64,000 nt of DNA from contig NZ_CP155793.1 in the NCBI RefSeq assembly GCF_039729145.1, positions 62,001-126,000 of the forward strand. Reading direction: 5' to 3'. A model generated the notes under the pieces. It did not search any database and was not told where the DNA came from. It saw only the letters and a program-made list of their open reading frames with translations. The first letter of the stretch is position 1. Each line of letters opens with the position of its first letter. The translations under genes were made by a program, and so were the position numbers. Positions 41,174 to 50,093 of the stretch are shown one piece after another. The DNA is from Microbacterium sp. SY138. GTDB lineage: Bacteria; Actinomycetota; Actinomycetes; Actinomycetales; Microbacteriaceae.

Positions 41174-43348
41174 ATGAGCGACAGCGGAGACGGCGGTAAC
41201 ACGGTCGGAGCGGGTGGCACGGGCGGAACCAAGAAGCGGCGATTCTCGCGTGCGGGTCTCAGCATCCAATCCAAACTCCTCATCATGCTGCTCGGGGTGA
41301 GCCTGGTCTCGTCGGTGATCGTCGGCGCGATCGGCTTCGTGAACGGGCGGCAGTCCCTGCACGACTCGGCGGTCGATCAGCTCATCACCATCCGGTCGAT
41401 GCGAGCGGCCGAGATCACGACCTACATGGAGAGCGTGCGGCGCGACGCCTCGCTCAACAGCCGCAACCTCAGTGCGCAGTCGATGTCGACGGCGGTGAAT
41501 GCGGGATTCGCCGACCTCGTCGATGTGGAGCTCGACGAGAGCCAGCGCGGCGAGGTCGAGGCGTACTACAAGGATGTCTTCATCCCCGAGCTCGAGGCGC
41601 GCTCGGGTGAGGAGTACGGCGACACCGCCTTCATCCCCGACTCCGCGGCCGGGCAGTATGTGCAGCTGCAGTACGCCCTCGGCAACAAGGACTTCGACGC
41701 CGATTACGACGCGCAGCTGGAGCTCAACGACAGCGGTGACGGCACGAGCTATTCGGCTGCGACCGAACGTTACGGCGACTACTTCACCCGACTCGTCCAA
41801 GAGGCGGGCTACGAAGACGCGCTTCTGCTCAACCTCGACGGTGATGTCACCTACTCCGCGTACAAGGGGGTCGAGCTCGGCACGAACCTTCTGACCGGCC
41901 CCTATCGCGACTCGGCATTGTCGAAGGCGTACGCGGAGGCGATCGCGACCAACTCCGTCAACACCGTCGTGCTCACCGACTTCGACCGATGGATCCCATC
42001 GTTGAACGTTCCCTCGATGTGGGTCGTCTCACCCGTGGGCAACGACCGAGGAGTCACCGGCGCGATGGCGTTCCAGATCTCGATCGACACGATCAACGAC
42101 GTGATGACGGGGCACGAGGGGTGGAAGGCGCAGGGGCTCGGCGACACCGGTGAGGTCTATCTCGTCGGACGCGACGACCTCATGCGCAGCACCGCGCGCC
42201 GACTCGTGGAAGATCCGGACGACTACGTGGAGCGCCTCATCAGCGGGGGCATGGCGCCGACGATCATCGACCGCATCGCCGCGATCAAGGGCACCGTGCT
42301 GCTGCAGCCGGTCGACACCAAGGCGGTGCAGGAAGCGCAGGCCGGCAGGAGTGGAACGGTCGTCGGACGCGACTTCATCGGCGGCGAGAGCGTCACCGCC
42401 TACGCGCCGCTCGACATCGAAGGCCTCGACTGGGTCGTGATCGCCCGCATCGACACTGCAGAGGCATTCGAGCCGGTCAACGTTTTCACCCGCAACGTGC
42501 TGCTGTCGCTGCTCGGCATCCTGCTCGGTGTCTCGTTGCTCTCGCTTCTGCTCGCGCAGGTGTTCACCCGTCCTATCCACCGTCTCGTCGGAGCTGTGCA
42601 CCGGGTGGCGGAGGGCGATCTCGACGTGCAGGTGCCGCAGGGCTCACGCGACGAGTTCGGCGACCTCGGCAGTGCCTTCAACGACATGGCCTCGAGTCTG
42701 CGGATCAAGCAGGACCTGATCGAGGAGCAGCAGAAGGAGAACGAGAAGCTGCTGCACACCCTCATGCCCGAGAGCGTCGCGACGAAGTACAAGCAGGGTG
42801 AGGAGGCGATCACCGAGGCCCATGAGAACGTCTCGGTCGTGTTCGCCGAACTCGTCGGATTCGACGACCTCGCCCGCGGCATGAGTGCGGAGGAGGAGAT
42901 CGGCCTGCTGAACACGCTGATGCGCGGGTTCGACGAGGCAGCCGAGAAGGCGGGCGTCGAGAAGGTGCGCACCCTGCGCGGCGGTTACCTGGCCTCGTCG
43001 GGTCTGATCGTCCCGCGGGTCGACAACATCCGCCGCACCGTCGAATTCGCGCGGAGTCTGCTGGGCGTGCTGGAACGGTTCAACGCGCAGAACGGCACCC
43101 AGATCTCGCTGCGGGCGGGCGTCGACACCGGCACCGTCACGAGTGGTCTGGTGGCCCGGACGAGCCTGGCGTACGACCTCTGGGGCGATGCCGTGAGTCT
43201 CGCCTACCGGGTGCGTTCGGTCACGGGTGAGCCCGGTATCTACGTGAGCCAGACCGTGCGCGACCGCACGCAGGAGATCGTGAGCTACGTCGAGGCGGGC
43301 ACGGTGGAGACCCAGGGCCGGACCGAGACCGTGTGGAAGGTGGTCTGA
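41174..43348 (+). CDS. Transmembrane receptor with HAMP and degenerate class III cyclase domain
   Basis: 724 residues. A Gly-rich N-terminus is followed by TM1 (LLIMLLGVSLVSSVIVGAIGF, about 36-56), an extracytoplasmic Cache-like sensor of about 380 residues, and TM2 (LLSLLGILLGVSLLSLLLAQVF) near 440-460. HAMP follows (TRPIHRLVGAVHRVAEGDLDV), then a cyclase linker (ENEKLLHTLMPESVATKYKQGE), and a cyclase-homology domain at about 550-724. There the first metal Asp of FADIVGF is Glu (FAELVGF). The Gly-Asp of KTIGDAYM is replaced (RTLRGGYLASSG), and WGDTVNVASR reads WGDAVSLAYR, so the transition-state Asn is Ser. Catalysis is therefore doubtful. ATG 41174 is chosen for GGAGGGG just upstream. The channel gene starts two bases after its stop. 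Confidence 0.85.
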   Translation: MSDSGDGGNTVGAGGTGGTKKRRFSRAGLSIQSKLLIMLLGVSLVSSVIVGAIGFVNGRQSLHDSAVDQLITIRSMRAAEITTYMESVRRDASLNSRNLSAQSMSTAVNAGFADLVDVELDESQRGEVEAYYKDVFIPELEARSGEEYGDTAFIPDSAAGQYVQLQYALGNKDFDADYDAQLELNDSGDGTSYSAATERYGDYFTRLVQEAGYEDALLLNLDGDVTYSAYKGVELGTNLLTGPYRDSALSKAYAEAIATNSVNTVVLTDFDRWIPSLNVPSMWVVSPVGNDRGVTGAMAFQISIDTINDVMTGHEGWKAQGLGDTGEVYLVGRDDLMRSTARRLVEDPDDYVERLISGGMAPTIIDRIAAIKGTVLLQPVDTKAVQEAQAGRSGTVVGRDFIGGESVTAYAPLDIEGLDWVVIARIDTAEAFEPVNVFTRNVLLSLLGILLGVSLLSLLLAQVFTRPIHRLVGAVHRVAEGDLDVQVPQGSRDEFGDLGSAFNDMASSLRIKQDLIEEQQKENEKLLHTLMPESVATKYKQGEEAITEAHENVSVVFAELVGFDDLARGMSAEEEIGLLNTLMRGFDEAAEKAGVEKVRTLRGGYLASSGLIVPRVDNIRRTVEFARSLLGVLERFNAQNGTQISLRAGVDTGTVTSGLVARTSLAYDLWGDAVSLAYRVRSVTGEPGIYVSQTVRDRTQEIVSYVEAGTVETQGRTETVWKVV

Positions 43349-43350
43349 GC

Positions 43351-44775
43351 ATGGGCGACGTGTTCACGGGTGGCTGGGGCTGGTGGATCATCGGCCTCGC
43401 GGTCGGCGTGCCCGTCGTCCTCGTCGTGCTCACCGAGCTCATCGGCACGCTGACCCGGCGGAACAACCCCGTCGCGAAGCCGTTGCGCATGCTGCGGAAC
43501 TGGGTCATCCCGGTCGGAGCCTTGTTCGCGCTGCTGGTGTTCGCGATCCAGTCCCCCGCCGACCAGGTGTGGACCCGCGTTGTGGCGACCGTGTTCGGGT
43601 TCCTCATCATCCTGCTCGTGCTGTCGGCGTTCAACGTCGCGCTGTTCGCCAATGCGAAGCCCGGGTCGTGGCGGGAGCGCATCCCGTCGATCTTCGTGGA
43701 GATCGGGCGGCTGGTCCTGGTGGGCGTCGGGCTCGCGCTGCTGTTCTCGTGGGTGTGGGATGCCGACGTCGGTGGACTGTTCACTGCGCTCGGTGTCGGA
43801 TCGATCGTGATCGGTCTCGCCCTGCAGAACGCGGTGGGCGGGGTGATCTCCGGTCTGCTGCTACTGTTCGAGCAGCCGTTCAAGATCGGCGACTGGCTCG
43901 ATGCCGCCGGCGTGAAGGGCCGGGTCGTCGAGGTGAATTGGCGCGCGGTGCACATCGACACCGGCTCCGGCATCCAGATCGTGCCGAACTCGTCGCTCTC
44001 CGGCGCCTCGTTCACGAACATGAGCGAGCCCGAGGGGCCGTACTACGCCGCGACGGACGTGAAGTTCTCGACCGACGATCCTCCGCACGAGGTGATCGCG
44101 CTCCTCGTCGAGGTGGCCGACTCGCTTCCGATGCGACTGCAGCGCGAGCGAGCGACCGTCGACTACTCGGGTGCGGGCGCGTACTCCGTGTCGATCCCGG
44201 TGGCGGGTCCGGCCGATGCGTCCCGGGCCCTTTCGATGTACCTCTCCTGGCTCTGGTACGCGGCACGGCGTCGCGGATTCGCGCTCGACGGCGACTCCAC
44301 CGATCCGCTCGCCGAGCCGCAGCGCCTGGTCGAGGCGATGCACCAGATCGCACCGACCTTGCATCTGCGCGACGATGACATCGAGGCCGTGCTCACGCAG
44401 GCCCGGCTGGAGCGCTACGGCGTCGGCGAGATCGTGCTGCCCAGCGGCGTCGTGCCCGACGAAGTGCGCGTCGTCTTGTCGGGCCGTGCGGCGCTCGCCC
44501 TCGAGGTGGAAGGCGGGCGGGTCGAGTTCGCCGCCGCCGAGAAGGGCGATCTCATCGGGCAGACCGCTCTCACCCGCGAGCGGACGCAGGCCGTGACCGT
44601 CGCGGGCGAGATCCTCACCGTGGTGGTGCTGCCTCTCGACACGATCGACGCCCTCATCCGCACACGACCCCGCCTGGCGGCCGAGATCGGCGAGTCGCTC
44701 GAACTCAAGCGCACGCTCGCCGCCTCCCGGCTCGCTGAGCTGGGGATCGCGCGCGGGGTGATCACCGGGCGCTGA
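43351..44775 (+). CDS. MscS-family channel with C-terminal cNMP-binding-like domain
   Basis: 474 residues. Three to four N-terminal helices lead to an MscS pore helix (SIVIGLALQNAVGGVISGLLLLFEQPF) and the MscS beta domain (FKIGDWLDAAGVKGRVVEVNWRAVHIDTGSGIQIVPNSSLSGASF). The last 120 residues are a cyclic-nucleotide-binding-like barrel: YGVGEIVLPSGVVPDEVRVVLSGRAAL, then KGDLIGQTALTRERTQAVTV, where the phosphate-cassette Glu is Gln. This is a bacterial cyclic-nucleotide-gated MscS type. It starts two bases after the cyclase-like receptor and surely shares its mRNA. The pair may convert an external signal into ion flow; whether a nucleotide carries the signal is open. Confidence 0.9.
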   Translation: MGDVFTGGWGWWIIGLAVGVPVVLVVLTELIGTLTRRNNPVAKPLRMLRNWVIPVGALFALLVFAIQSPADQVWTRVVATVFGFLIILLVLSAFNVALFANAKPGSWRERIPSIFVEIGRLVLVGVGLALLFSWVWDADVGGLFTALGVGSIVIGLALQNAVGGVISGLLLLFEQPFKIGDWLDAAGVKGRVVEVNWRAVHIDTGSGIQIVPNSSLSGASFTNMSEPEGPYYAATDVKFSTDDPPHEVIALLVEVADSLPMRLQRERATVDYSGAGAYSVSIPVAGPADASRALSMYLSWLWYAARRRGFALDGDSTDPLAEPQRLVEAMHQIAPTLHLRDDDIEAVLTQARLERYGVGEIVLPSGVVPDEVRVVLSGRAALALEVEGGRVEFAAAEKGDLIGQTALTRERTQAVTVAGEILTVVVLPLDTIDALIRTRPRLAAEIGESLELKRTLAASRLAELGIARGVITGR

Positions 44776-44781
44776 ACGGCG

Positions 44782-45732
44782 TCAGGTGCGTCGACGCCAC
44801 CGCAGACGCGTGATGAGCACGCCGAGCAGGCACAGCGCCCCGCCGAGGAACATCAGCGGCGTCGGCACCTCGCCGAGGATCGCCCACGACATCAGGATCG
44901 CGATCGCCGGCACCACGTAGGTGGTCGCCGAGGTCTGACCCGCGGTGCTGCGCTGCAGCACGTAGGCCCAGGTGGTGAAGGCGATCGCGGTGGGGAAGAT
45001 GCCGAGGTAGACGACCCACAGTGTCGCATCCAGAGGTGCCGTTTCGAGCGAGCCGATGAGGTTGCCGATCCAGGGCAGCAGCGCGATGGTGCCGACACCC
45101 GCTCCGAGCCAGGTGAGGGTGGTCGGGTCGACGCCCGAGGTGAGCAGGCGCTTCTGCACGAGCGTGCACCCGGCGTACATGACCGCGGCGAGGAGGGCGA
45201 GGAGCAGACCCGTGATGTCGGGGCCGGCGCTGGTGGACGAGTTCATGCCGATGAGCACGACGCCGAGGAACGCGATGGGTGCGCCGATCACGAGCGGCTT
45301 CGGGAACCCCTCGCGCAGGAAGAGTCCGCTGAAGACGACGACCATGAGGGGCGCGAGGTTCACGACCATCGCCGCGGTGCCGGCGTCGAGCGTGAGCTCG
45401 GCACTGTTGAGGGCGAGGTTGTAGACGCAGAACCAGCCGACGCCCCACACCGCGATCAGCAGCCAGTGGCGGCGTTCCGGGATGCGGACGCCGTGCCGCA
45501 CGGCGATGATCGTCAGCACGACGGTGCCGACGGCCATCCGCAGCAGGGCCAGTGCGCCGGGGTCGTAGTGCGGGCCCGCACCGCGGATGCCGATGAAGGC
45601 CGAAGCCCACAGCACGACGGTGACGAGCGCTGCGACGAGCACGAGCGCGCCCTGTTTCTTCGGCGCATCGGTGCTGGTGGTCGCGCTGGTGCGCGTGTGG
45701 ATTCCGGGGTCCCCGGATGCGGCTTCTGCCAT
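44782..45732 (-). CDS. EamA-family DMT transporter
   Basis: 316 residues with ten predicted helices in two EamA repeats: WASAFIGIRGAGPHYDPGALALLRM in the first and LGIFPTAIAFTTWAYVLQRSTAG in the second, ending with LRWRRR. Drug/metabolite transporter superfamily exporter; the substrate is unknown. The ATG 45732 precedes a polar Ala/Thr-rich 30-residue N-terminus before the first helix. Convergent with the MscS-like channel gene, six bases apart. Confidence 0.9.
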   Translation of the reverse strand: MAEAASGDPGIHTRTSATTSTDAPKKQGALVLVAALVTVVLWASAFIGIRGAGPHYDPGALALLRMAVGTVVLTIIAVRHGVRIPERRHWLLIAVWGVGWFCVYNLALNSAELTLDAGTAAMVVNLAPLMVVVFSGLFLREGFPKPLVIGAPIAFLGVVLIGMNSSTSAGPDITGLLLALLAAVMYAGCTLVQKRLLTSGVDPTTLTWLGAGVGTIALLPWIGNLIGSLETAPLDATLWVVYLGIFPTAIAFTTWAYVLQRSTAGQTSATTYVVPAIAILMSWAILGEVPTPLMFLGGALCLLGVLITRLRWRRRT

Positions 45733-46202
45733 CTTTCGATCCTGGCAGGGGCGTCCGACATCGGGCGAGCCGTCGAAGCGACATCCGCCGTTGCATTTCG
45801 GACGATCCGAGACGGTGGCCCATGAGGGGTGATTCACGAGACCTTCCCGACAGGTTCACCTTTCTCTCCCGAGTGGAGAAAAAGTTCCGTTCGATTACGT
45901 TCCTTATCCGTGGAGATTGTGGCGTCATATGAACACGGAAATCCGCACTTCACAGGAAAAGTCCAGCGTCAAGTAGGCCATTCGGGGGACAGACAAGACT
46001 CACAGCTGACGGATAGAGTCCCGAGCGAGTACCGCCGCAAGCCCACGGTCGAAGCGTGACGGTCCTGTTTCGAGGTCGTGGTCTGCGTGCATTCCGACGT
46101 GCGTGTGCGCGCACGCGCCGTGACTCGTTCTGGGGCTCCATCGCAGTCGTGATCTTCACGCGGTCCGATCCCAATCGTGTCCCCCTGGAGAAGAGTCCTG
46201 CG
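45733..46202. other. 470-bp gene-poor region before the toxin gene
   Basis: No credible gene. It is AT-richer than the flanks and holds TAGAGT (46014-46019) as a possible forward -10, and a GC-rich stretch near 46090-46125 with alternating GCGTGTGC/GCGCACGC that can fold. It marks the left border of the secreted-protein island. No repeat that would act as an attachment site was seen. Confidence 0.5.
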
Positions 46203-49200
46203 ATGAAGACCAGATCTCACCGTCGGCGCCTGCGTTTCGCACCGGCGCGGCGGCTCCCGTTCGCGTTCGCCGCCATGCTGATGACGACCGTCGTCGCGGT
46301 CGGTCTCTTCCAGCCGCTCGAAGCGTCAGCGGCGACCGCCGCATCGGCCGCGCGGACGCAGGTGTCCGCGCCGGCGGGTCTCTTCACCCCGTCGACGGAT
46401 GCCGCCGGTGTGGTCACGCAGTTCACCGATGGGGGTCCGGCTGTCCAGGAGGCGGCGAGGCAGGCGCTGCTCAAGGGCGGGCAGAGCATCGAGAGCTTCA
46501 TCACCACGGGGCAGCACGAGGCGATCGCACAGGACTACCGCCTCATCGCGCTGCGACTGAGCCTCGCGGGCGGGCGCGCCGTCCGGCAGCAGGCGGAGGC
46601 CGTACTGACGGCGAACAATCCGGACCAGCTTCGTGCCTTCGTCACAGAAGGGTGGAAGGACGCCTGGGAGGTCGACGACCGCTCGGCGGCGTTCGTGCTC
46701 GCAGACACCGGAACGCCGACGGTGCAGCGCGAGGCGAACAAGGCTCTGGACTCGGATGACTCGAGCGCCGTGTCGCAGTTCCTGCTGATCGGTCAGTACG
46801 ACGCGAAGATCATCGACGACCGCGCGGCGGCCTACGTGCTCGCCTCCACGGGATCGCCGAGTGTGATCGCCGCCGCGGAGGCCGCACTCGATGCGACGCT
46901 CCCGGACGGGTCCGAAGACGCACAGGCCGTGGCGGATTTCCTGCGTTACGGGCAGTTCGTCGCCGGGGCGCGCGACGCCGAGGCGGCGACCATCGCCCAG
47001 CTGACGAACCAGGTGATCGCGGCGAACATGGTCGCTCAGGAAGAGCGTCGCAACGCCGACAACGCCTCCGCGCAGGCGGTCCTCGCGGCCAAGCTCGCGA
47101 AGGAGGCCACGCAGCGCGCCGCCCAGCAGGCCGCCGCCGCGCAGGGCAACGCCGAACAGGCCAGCGCCGCCGCGAGCAGGGCAGCCGGTCTCGCCCGTCA
47201 AGCCGCCGACGCGGCAGATCTCGCCGTGCAGGCGGCTGCGGCAGCGCACCAGGCGATGAACGCGTCGATGAGCGCGGCGGGAACAGCCGCATCCGCGGCT
47301 GCGCGCGCCAACCGGGCGGCGGCGAACGCTGATGGTGCGGCGGCGAATGCGGCGGGCCAGGAGGGCATGGCGGCTGCGGCACGGGCAGAGGCGGAGAAGG
47401 CGCGCGACGCCGCAGACAAGGCGGCGAAGGCCAAGCGTGCAGCGGCCGAGGCGGAGACGGCGACGAATGCGGCGAACCGCGCTGCGCAGGCTGCGGGCGC
47501 CGCGGCCGGCTACTCGGGCGAGGCGGCCGGATATGCGATGGAAGCCTCTCAGGCGTCGGGAGTGTCATCGGCCGCTGCCGCGCAGGCGCGGGCTGCTGCG
47601 GCCAAGGCGAACGCGGCCAAGAACCGCGCGGCATCCGCCACGGCGCGGACGGACCGCCTTGCCGCCGAGACCTCGGCTGTCGCTCAGCAGGCCCGTGATG
47701 CGGCCGGGCGTGCGGCCGACAACGCCAACGCCGCGGCGATCGAGGCAGACACGGCCGCGGCCCAGGCCGGTGTTGCGCAGGGGGCTGCTGCTCGGGCGAC
47801 CGCTTCTTCGGCGAAGGCGGCGGCCGCTGCTGAGGCCGCGACGAAGGACGTCGAGCTGGCGAAGACCATCTTCGACCTGGCGCGGAAGGCCGATGCGGAG
47901 CGTCTGGCCGCAGAAGAGGAATTCGGGCTGGCGCAGGCGGAGATCGCCGCAGCAGAGGAAGCCGAGGAGAAGGAGCTCAAGGACGAGGCCAAGAAGGAGG
48001 GCGCAGCCGCCGTTGCGGAGAGCAGCGCGTTCCTGAAGAAGATCACCGCTCCGGATGCGAACCTGCAGGAGCTGCTGCCAGAAGCGCGCTCGGCCATGCT
48101 CGCCCTGATCACGTCGGGAACCCCGTGGATTGCCGCTGCGGCCGAGCAGGCTGTCGTCGGCAATGACGAGGCCGTCGTCGAGTTCTTCAAGAACGGGTAC
48201 GGCGTCGCGCTCGAGCAGGATCAGTGGGACGAGGCGAAGGCCCTGCTGTATGACGGTGACAACACGATGCTGCAGGACGAGGCCTATGACGTCCTCGAGA
48301 ACGGCGAGGAGTACGTCGCGGCGTTCCTCAACGAGCGGCTTCCTGAGATCCGCGACCTCGAGAACCGCCAGATCGCATTCGTGCTCGCCACCGAGGGGGG
48401 ACCGGCCATGCAGCGCGCGGCGAACCTCGCGCTCGATGCCGACGACCCCGCGGTCCTCGCCAAGTTCATCGCGGAAGGACAGTACGACGCGCTCGAGGTC
48501 GACCAGCGGGCGGCAGCCTTCGCGCTCAGCACGTCGGGCGGCCCCGAGGTGCAGGCGGCCGCGAACATCGCGCTCGAAGGTTCCCAGACGGCGCTGAAGA
48601 GGTTCCTCGAGCAGGGCCAGTACGAAGCTGCCAAGCGCGACAACGACACCGCGGCTCACGTGGCGCAGATGCAGAGCATGTTGCACCTGGCCGACCAGCA
48701 GGCCGCGGCCGCGCGGGAGGCGGCTGCGCTCGCGGAGAAGGCGGCGGCGACCGCGCGGCAGGCGGCGGCCGAGGCCCAGGCCAGCGCCGACCTGGCCCGG
48801 AAGTATGCGCAGGAGGCGCAGGGATGGGCTGCGCAGGCGGCCACGTCGGCCAACCAGGCGACTGCTTCGGAGAACGAAGCGCGCCAGTCGTCGCAGCGAG
48901 CGCATCAGGCGCTGACGGCCGCGACCGCCGATGCGAAGAAGGCCAACGGGTTCGCGGCGCAGGCGACGTCGTCGGCGCAGTCTGCCAGCGCGGCGGCGTC
49001 GCGGGCCAACGATGCCGCGAGCCGTGCGGCCACCTCGGCGACGAACGCCGGACTGGACGCGGAAGCCGCGGTGAAGGCGGCGACGGAGGCTCGCGAGATC
49101 GCGGCATCGAAGCAACGCGCGGAAGATGGGGCCGACAACTACCCGCCGCCTGCCGGCAAAGAAGGGGAGCTCACCCAGGCGCAGATCGATGCCGCGTACG

Positions 49201-50054
49201 CGCTCGGTGGAGACGCAGAGGTACAGCGGCTGAAGGACGCCCACGCGTTGACACAGCCTGATGCCCTGCTGAACTTCATCATCCAGGAGGGCGGCAAGGT
49301 TCTCCTCGACCTCATCGGTGTGACGGACATCATGGACTGCGTCACCAAGGGCGACATCGGTGCGTGCTTCATGACGCTTATCGGGTTCGCGCCCTGGGGC
49401 AAGCTTGCCAAGCTCGTCGAGTCGATCCCGCTGATCATGAAGCTCGCCGACAAGGTTGTGGGCTTCGTCAACAAGGTCGGCGACGCGTTCAGCCTTCTCA
49501 AGAAGAACAAGACCAAGACCGACGACCTCGCCGCTCAGGCCTGTGGGGGGAACACCTTCGGAAGGTCGTCTGTCTCTGCGCAGTCGGGGATTCGTCCGGC
49601 GGGCAGCAACGTGTGCGAACTGCCAGGTCTGACCAACCCTCCGGGGGCGACTGTTCAAGTGAAGGGCAGTCGAGCGGAATATGCAGCCGGGATCAAGCCG
49701 GGGAGTTCCAAGGAGATCTTCGACAAGAAGGAGTACGAGAGCATGTTCGGCGAGTACGGTCTTGAGATCAAACGGACTCGCATCGCTGATAAGGCGACTT
49801 CCACCTACATCATGGAAGTGAAGAACGTGAACAAGCTGTACTACAGCAGCCAGATCCAGGACATGATCGAACTGGCGCAATACACGGGGAGATCAGAGTT
49901 CGTCCTCGTTGTCCGCCCGAACACGCACCTGTCCGCTCCCCTTGTCGATGCTCTCTGTAAGGACGTCCCCAAGTTCAGTTTTGTTGTCAAGTATCTGCCG
50001 AACGAGGTCCTGGGTGAGCTCAGCGAGAACAAGGTGCCTGGCATCTGTCCTTGA
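46203..50054 (+). CDS. Secreted ALF-repeat polymorphic toxin with Tox-REase-7-type C-terminus
   Basis: 1283 residues. A signal peptide (RRLPFAFAAMLMTTVVAVGLFQPLEASA) occupies residues 16-43. ALF repeats form two blocks: about 60-260 (AALRLSL-type, e.g. AARQALLKGGQSIESFITTGQHEA, DDRSAAFVLADTGTPTVQREAN) and about 610-805. Each is followed by a long Ala-rich coiled coil (about 280-570 and 815-955). A hydrophobic pretoxin stretch is at about 1037-1100. The last 140 residues hold STYIMEVKNVNKLYYSSQI, with EVKN at 1205-1208, and EFVLVVRPNTHLSAPLVDAL, the pattern of restriction-endonuclease-fold toxins. It would cleave DNA in competing cells. The 1.4 kb coding for the C-terminus has lower GC and irregular codon use. 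Confidence 0.85.
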   Translation: MKTRSHRRRLRFAPARRLPFAFAAMLMTTVVAVGLFQPLEASAATAASAARTQVSAPAGLFTPSTDAAGVVTQFTDGGPAVQEAARQALLKGGQSIESFITTGQHEAIAQDYRLIALRLSLAGGRAVRQQAEAVLTANNPDQLRAFVTEGWKDAWEVDDRSAAFVLADTGTPTVQREANKALDSDDSSAVSQFLLIGQYDAKIIDDRAAAYVLASTGSPSVIAAAEAALDATLPDGSEDAQAVADFLRYGQFVAGARDAEAATIAQLTNQVIAANMVAQEERRNADNASAQAVLAAKLAKEATQRAAQQAAAAQGNAEQASAAASRAAGLARQAADAADLAVQAAAAAHQAMNASMSAAGTAASAAARANRAAANADGAAANAAGQEGMAAAARAEAEKARDAADKAAKAKRAAAEAETATNAANRAAQAAGAAAGYSGEAAGYAMEASQASGVSSAAAAQARAAAAKANAAKNRAASATARTDRLAAETSAVAQQARDAAGRAADNANAAAIEADTAAAQAGVAQGAAARATASSAKAAAAAEAATKDVELAKTIFDLARKADAERLAAEEEFGLAQAEIAAAEEAEEKELKDEAKKEGAAAVAESSAFLKKITAPDANLQELLPEARSAMLALITSGTPWIAAAAEQAVVGNDEAVVEFFKNGYGVALEQDQWDEAKALLYDGDNTMLQDEAYDVLENGEEYVAAFLNERLPEIRDLENRQIAFVLATEGGPAMQRAANLALDADDPAVLAKFIAEGQYDALEVDQRAAAFALSTSGGPEVQAAANIALEGSQTALKRFLEQGQYEAAKRDNDTAAHVAQMQSMLHLADQQAAAAREAAALAEKAAATARQAAAEAQASADLARKYAQEAQGWAAQAATSANQATASENEARQSSQRAHQALTAATADAKKANGFAAQATSSAQSASAAASRANDAASRAATSATNAGLDAEAAVKAATEAREIAASKQRAEDGADNYPPPAGKEGELTQAQIDAAYALGGDAEVQRLKDAHALTQPDALLNFIIQEGGKVLLDLIGVTDIMDCVTKGDIGACFMTLIGFAPWGKLAKLVESIPLIMKLADKVVGFVNKVGDAFSLLKKNKTKTDDLAAQACGGNTFGRSSVSAQSGIRPAGSNVCELPGLTNPPGATVQVKGSRAEYAAGIKPGSSKEIFDKKEYESMFGEYGLEIKRTRIADKATSTYIMEVKNVNKLYYSSQIQDMIELAQYTGRSEFVLVVRPNTHLSAPLVDALCKDVPKFSFVVKYLPNEVLGELSENKVPGICP

Positions 50055-50093
50055 TACTCGTCCATCACCACTCTCGGCGCCCAAGGGGAAAGA

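Noticed and set aside
41174..43348. Functional adenylate cyclase
   Set aside because: Both metal-binding acids and the transition-state Asn are altered; kept as a degenerate cyclase-homology domain.
46203..50054. Long open frames on the minus strand and in other frames across the Ala-rich toxin gene and the Mrp genes
   Set aside because: They are shadows of GC-rich repetitive coding sequence (e.g. 7258-10179 on the minus strand), rich in Arg/Ala/Gly with no recognisable domains, starts or ribosome-binding sites.
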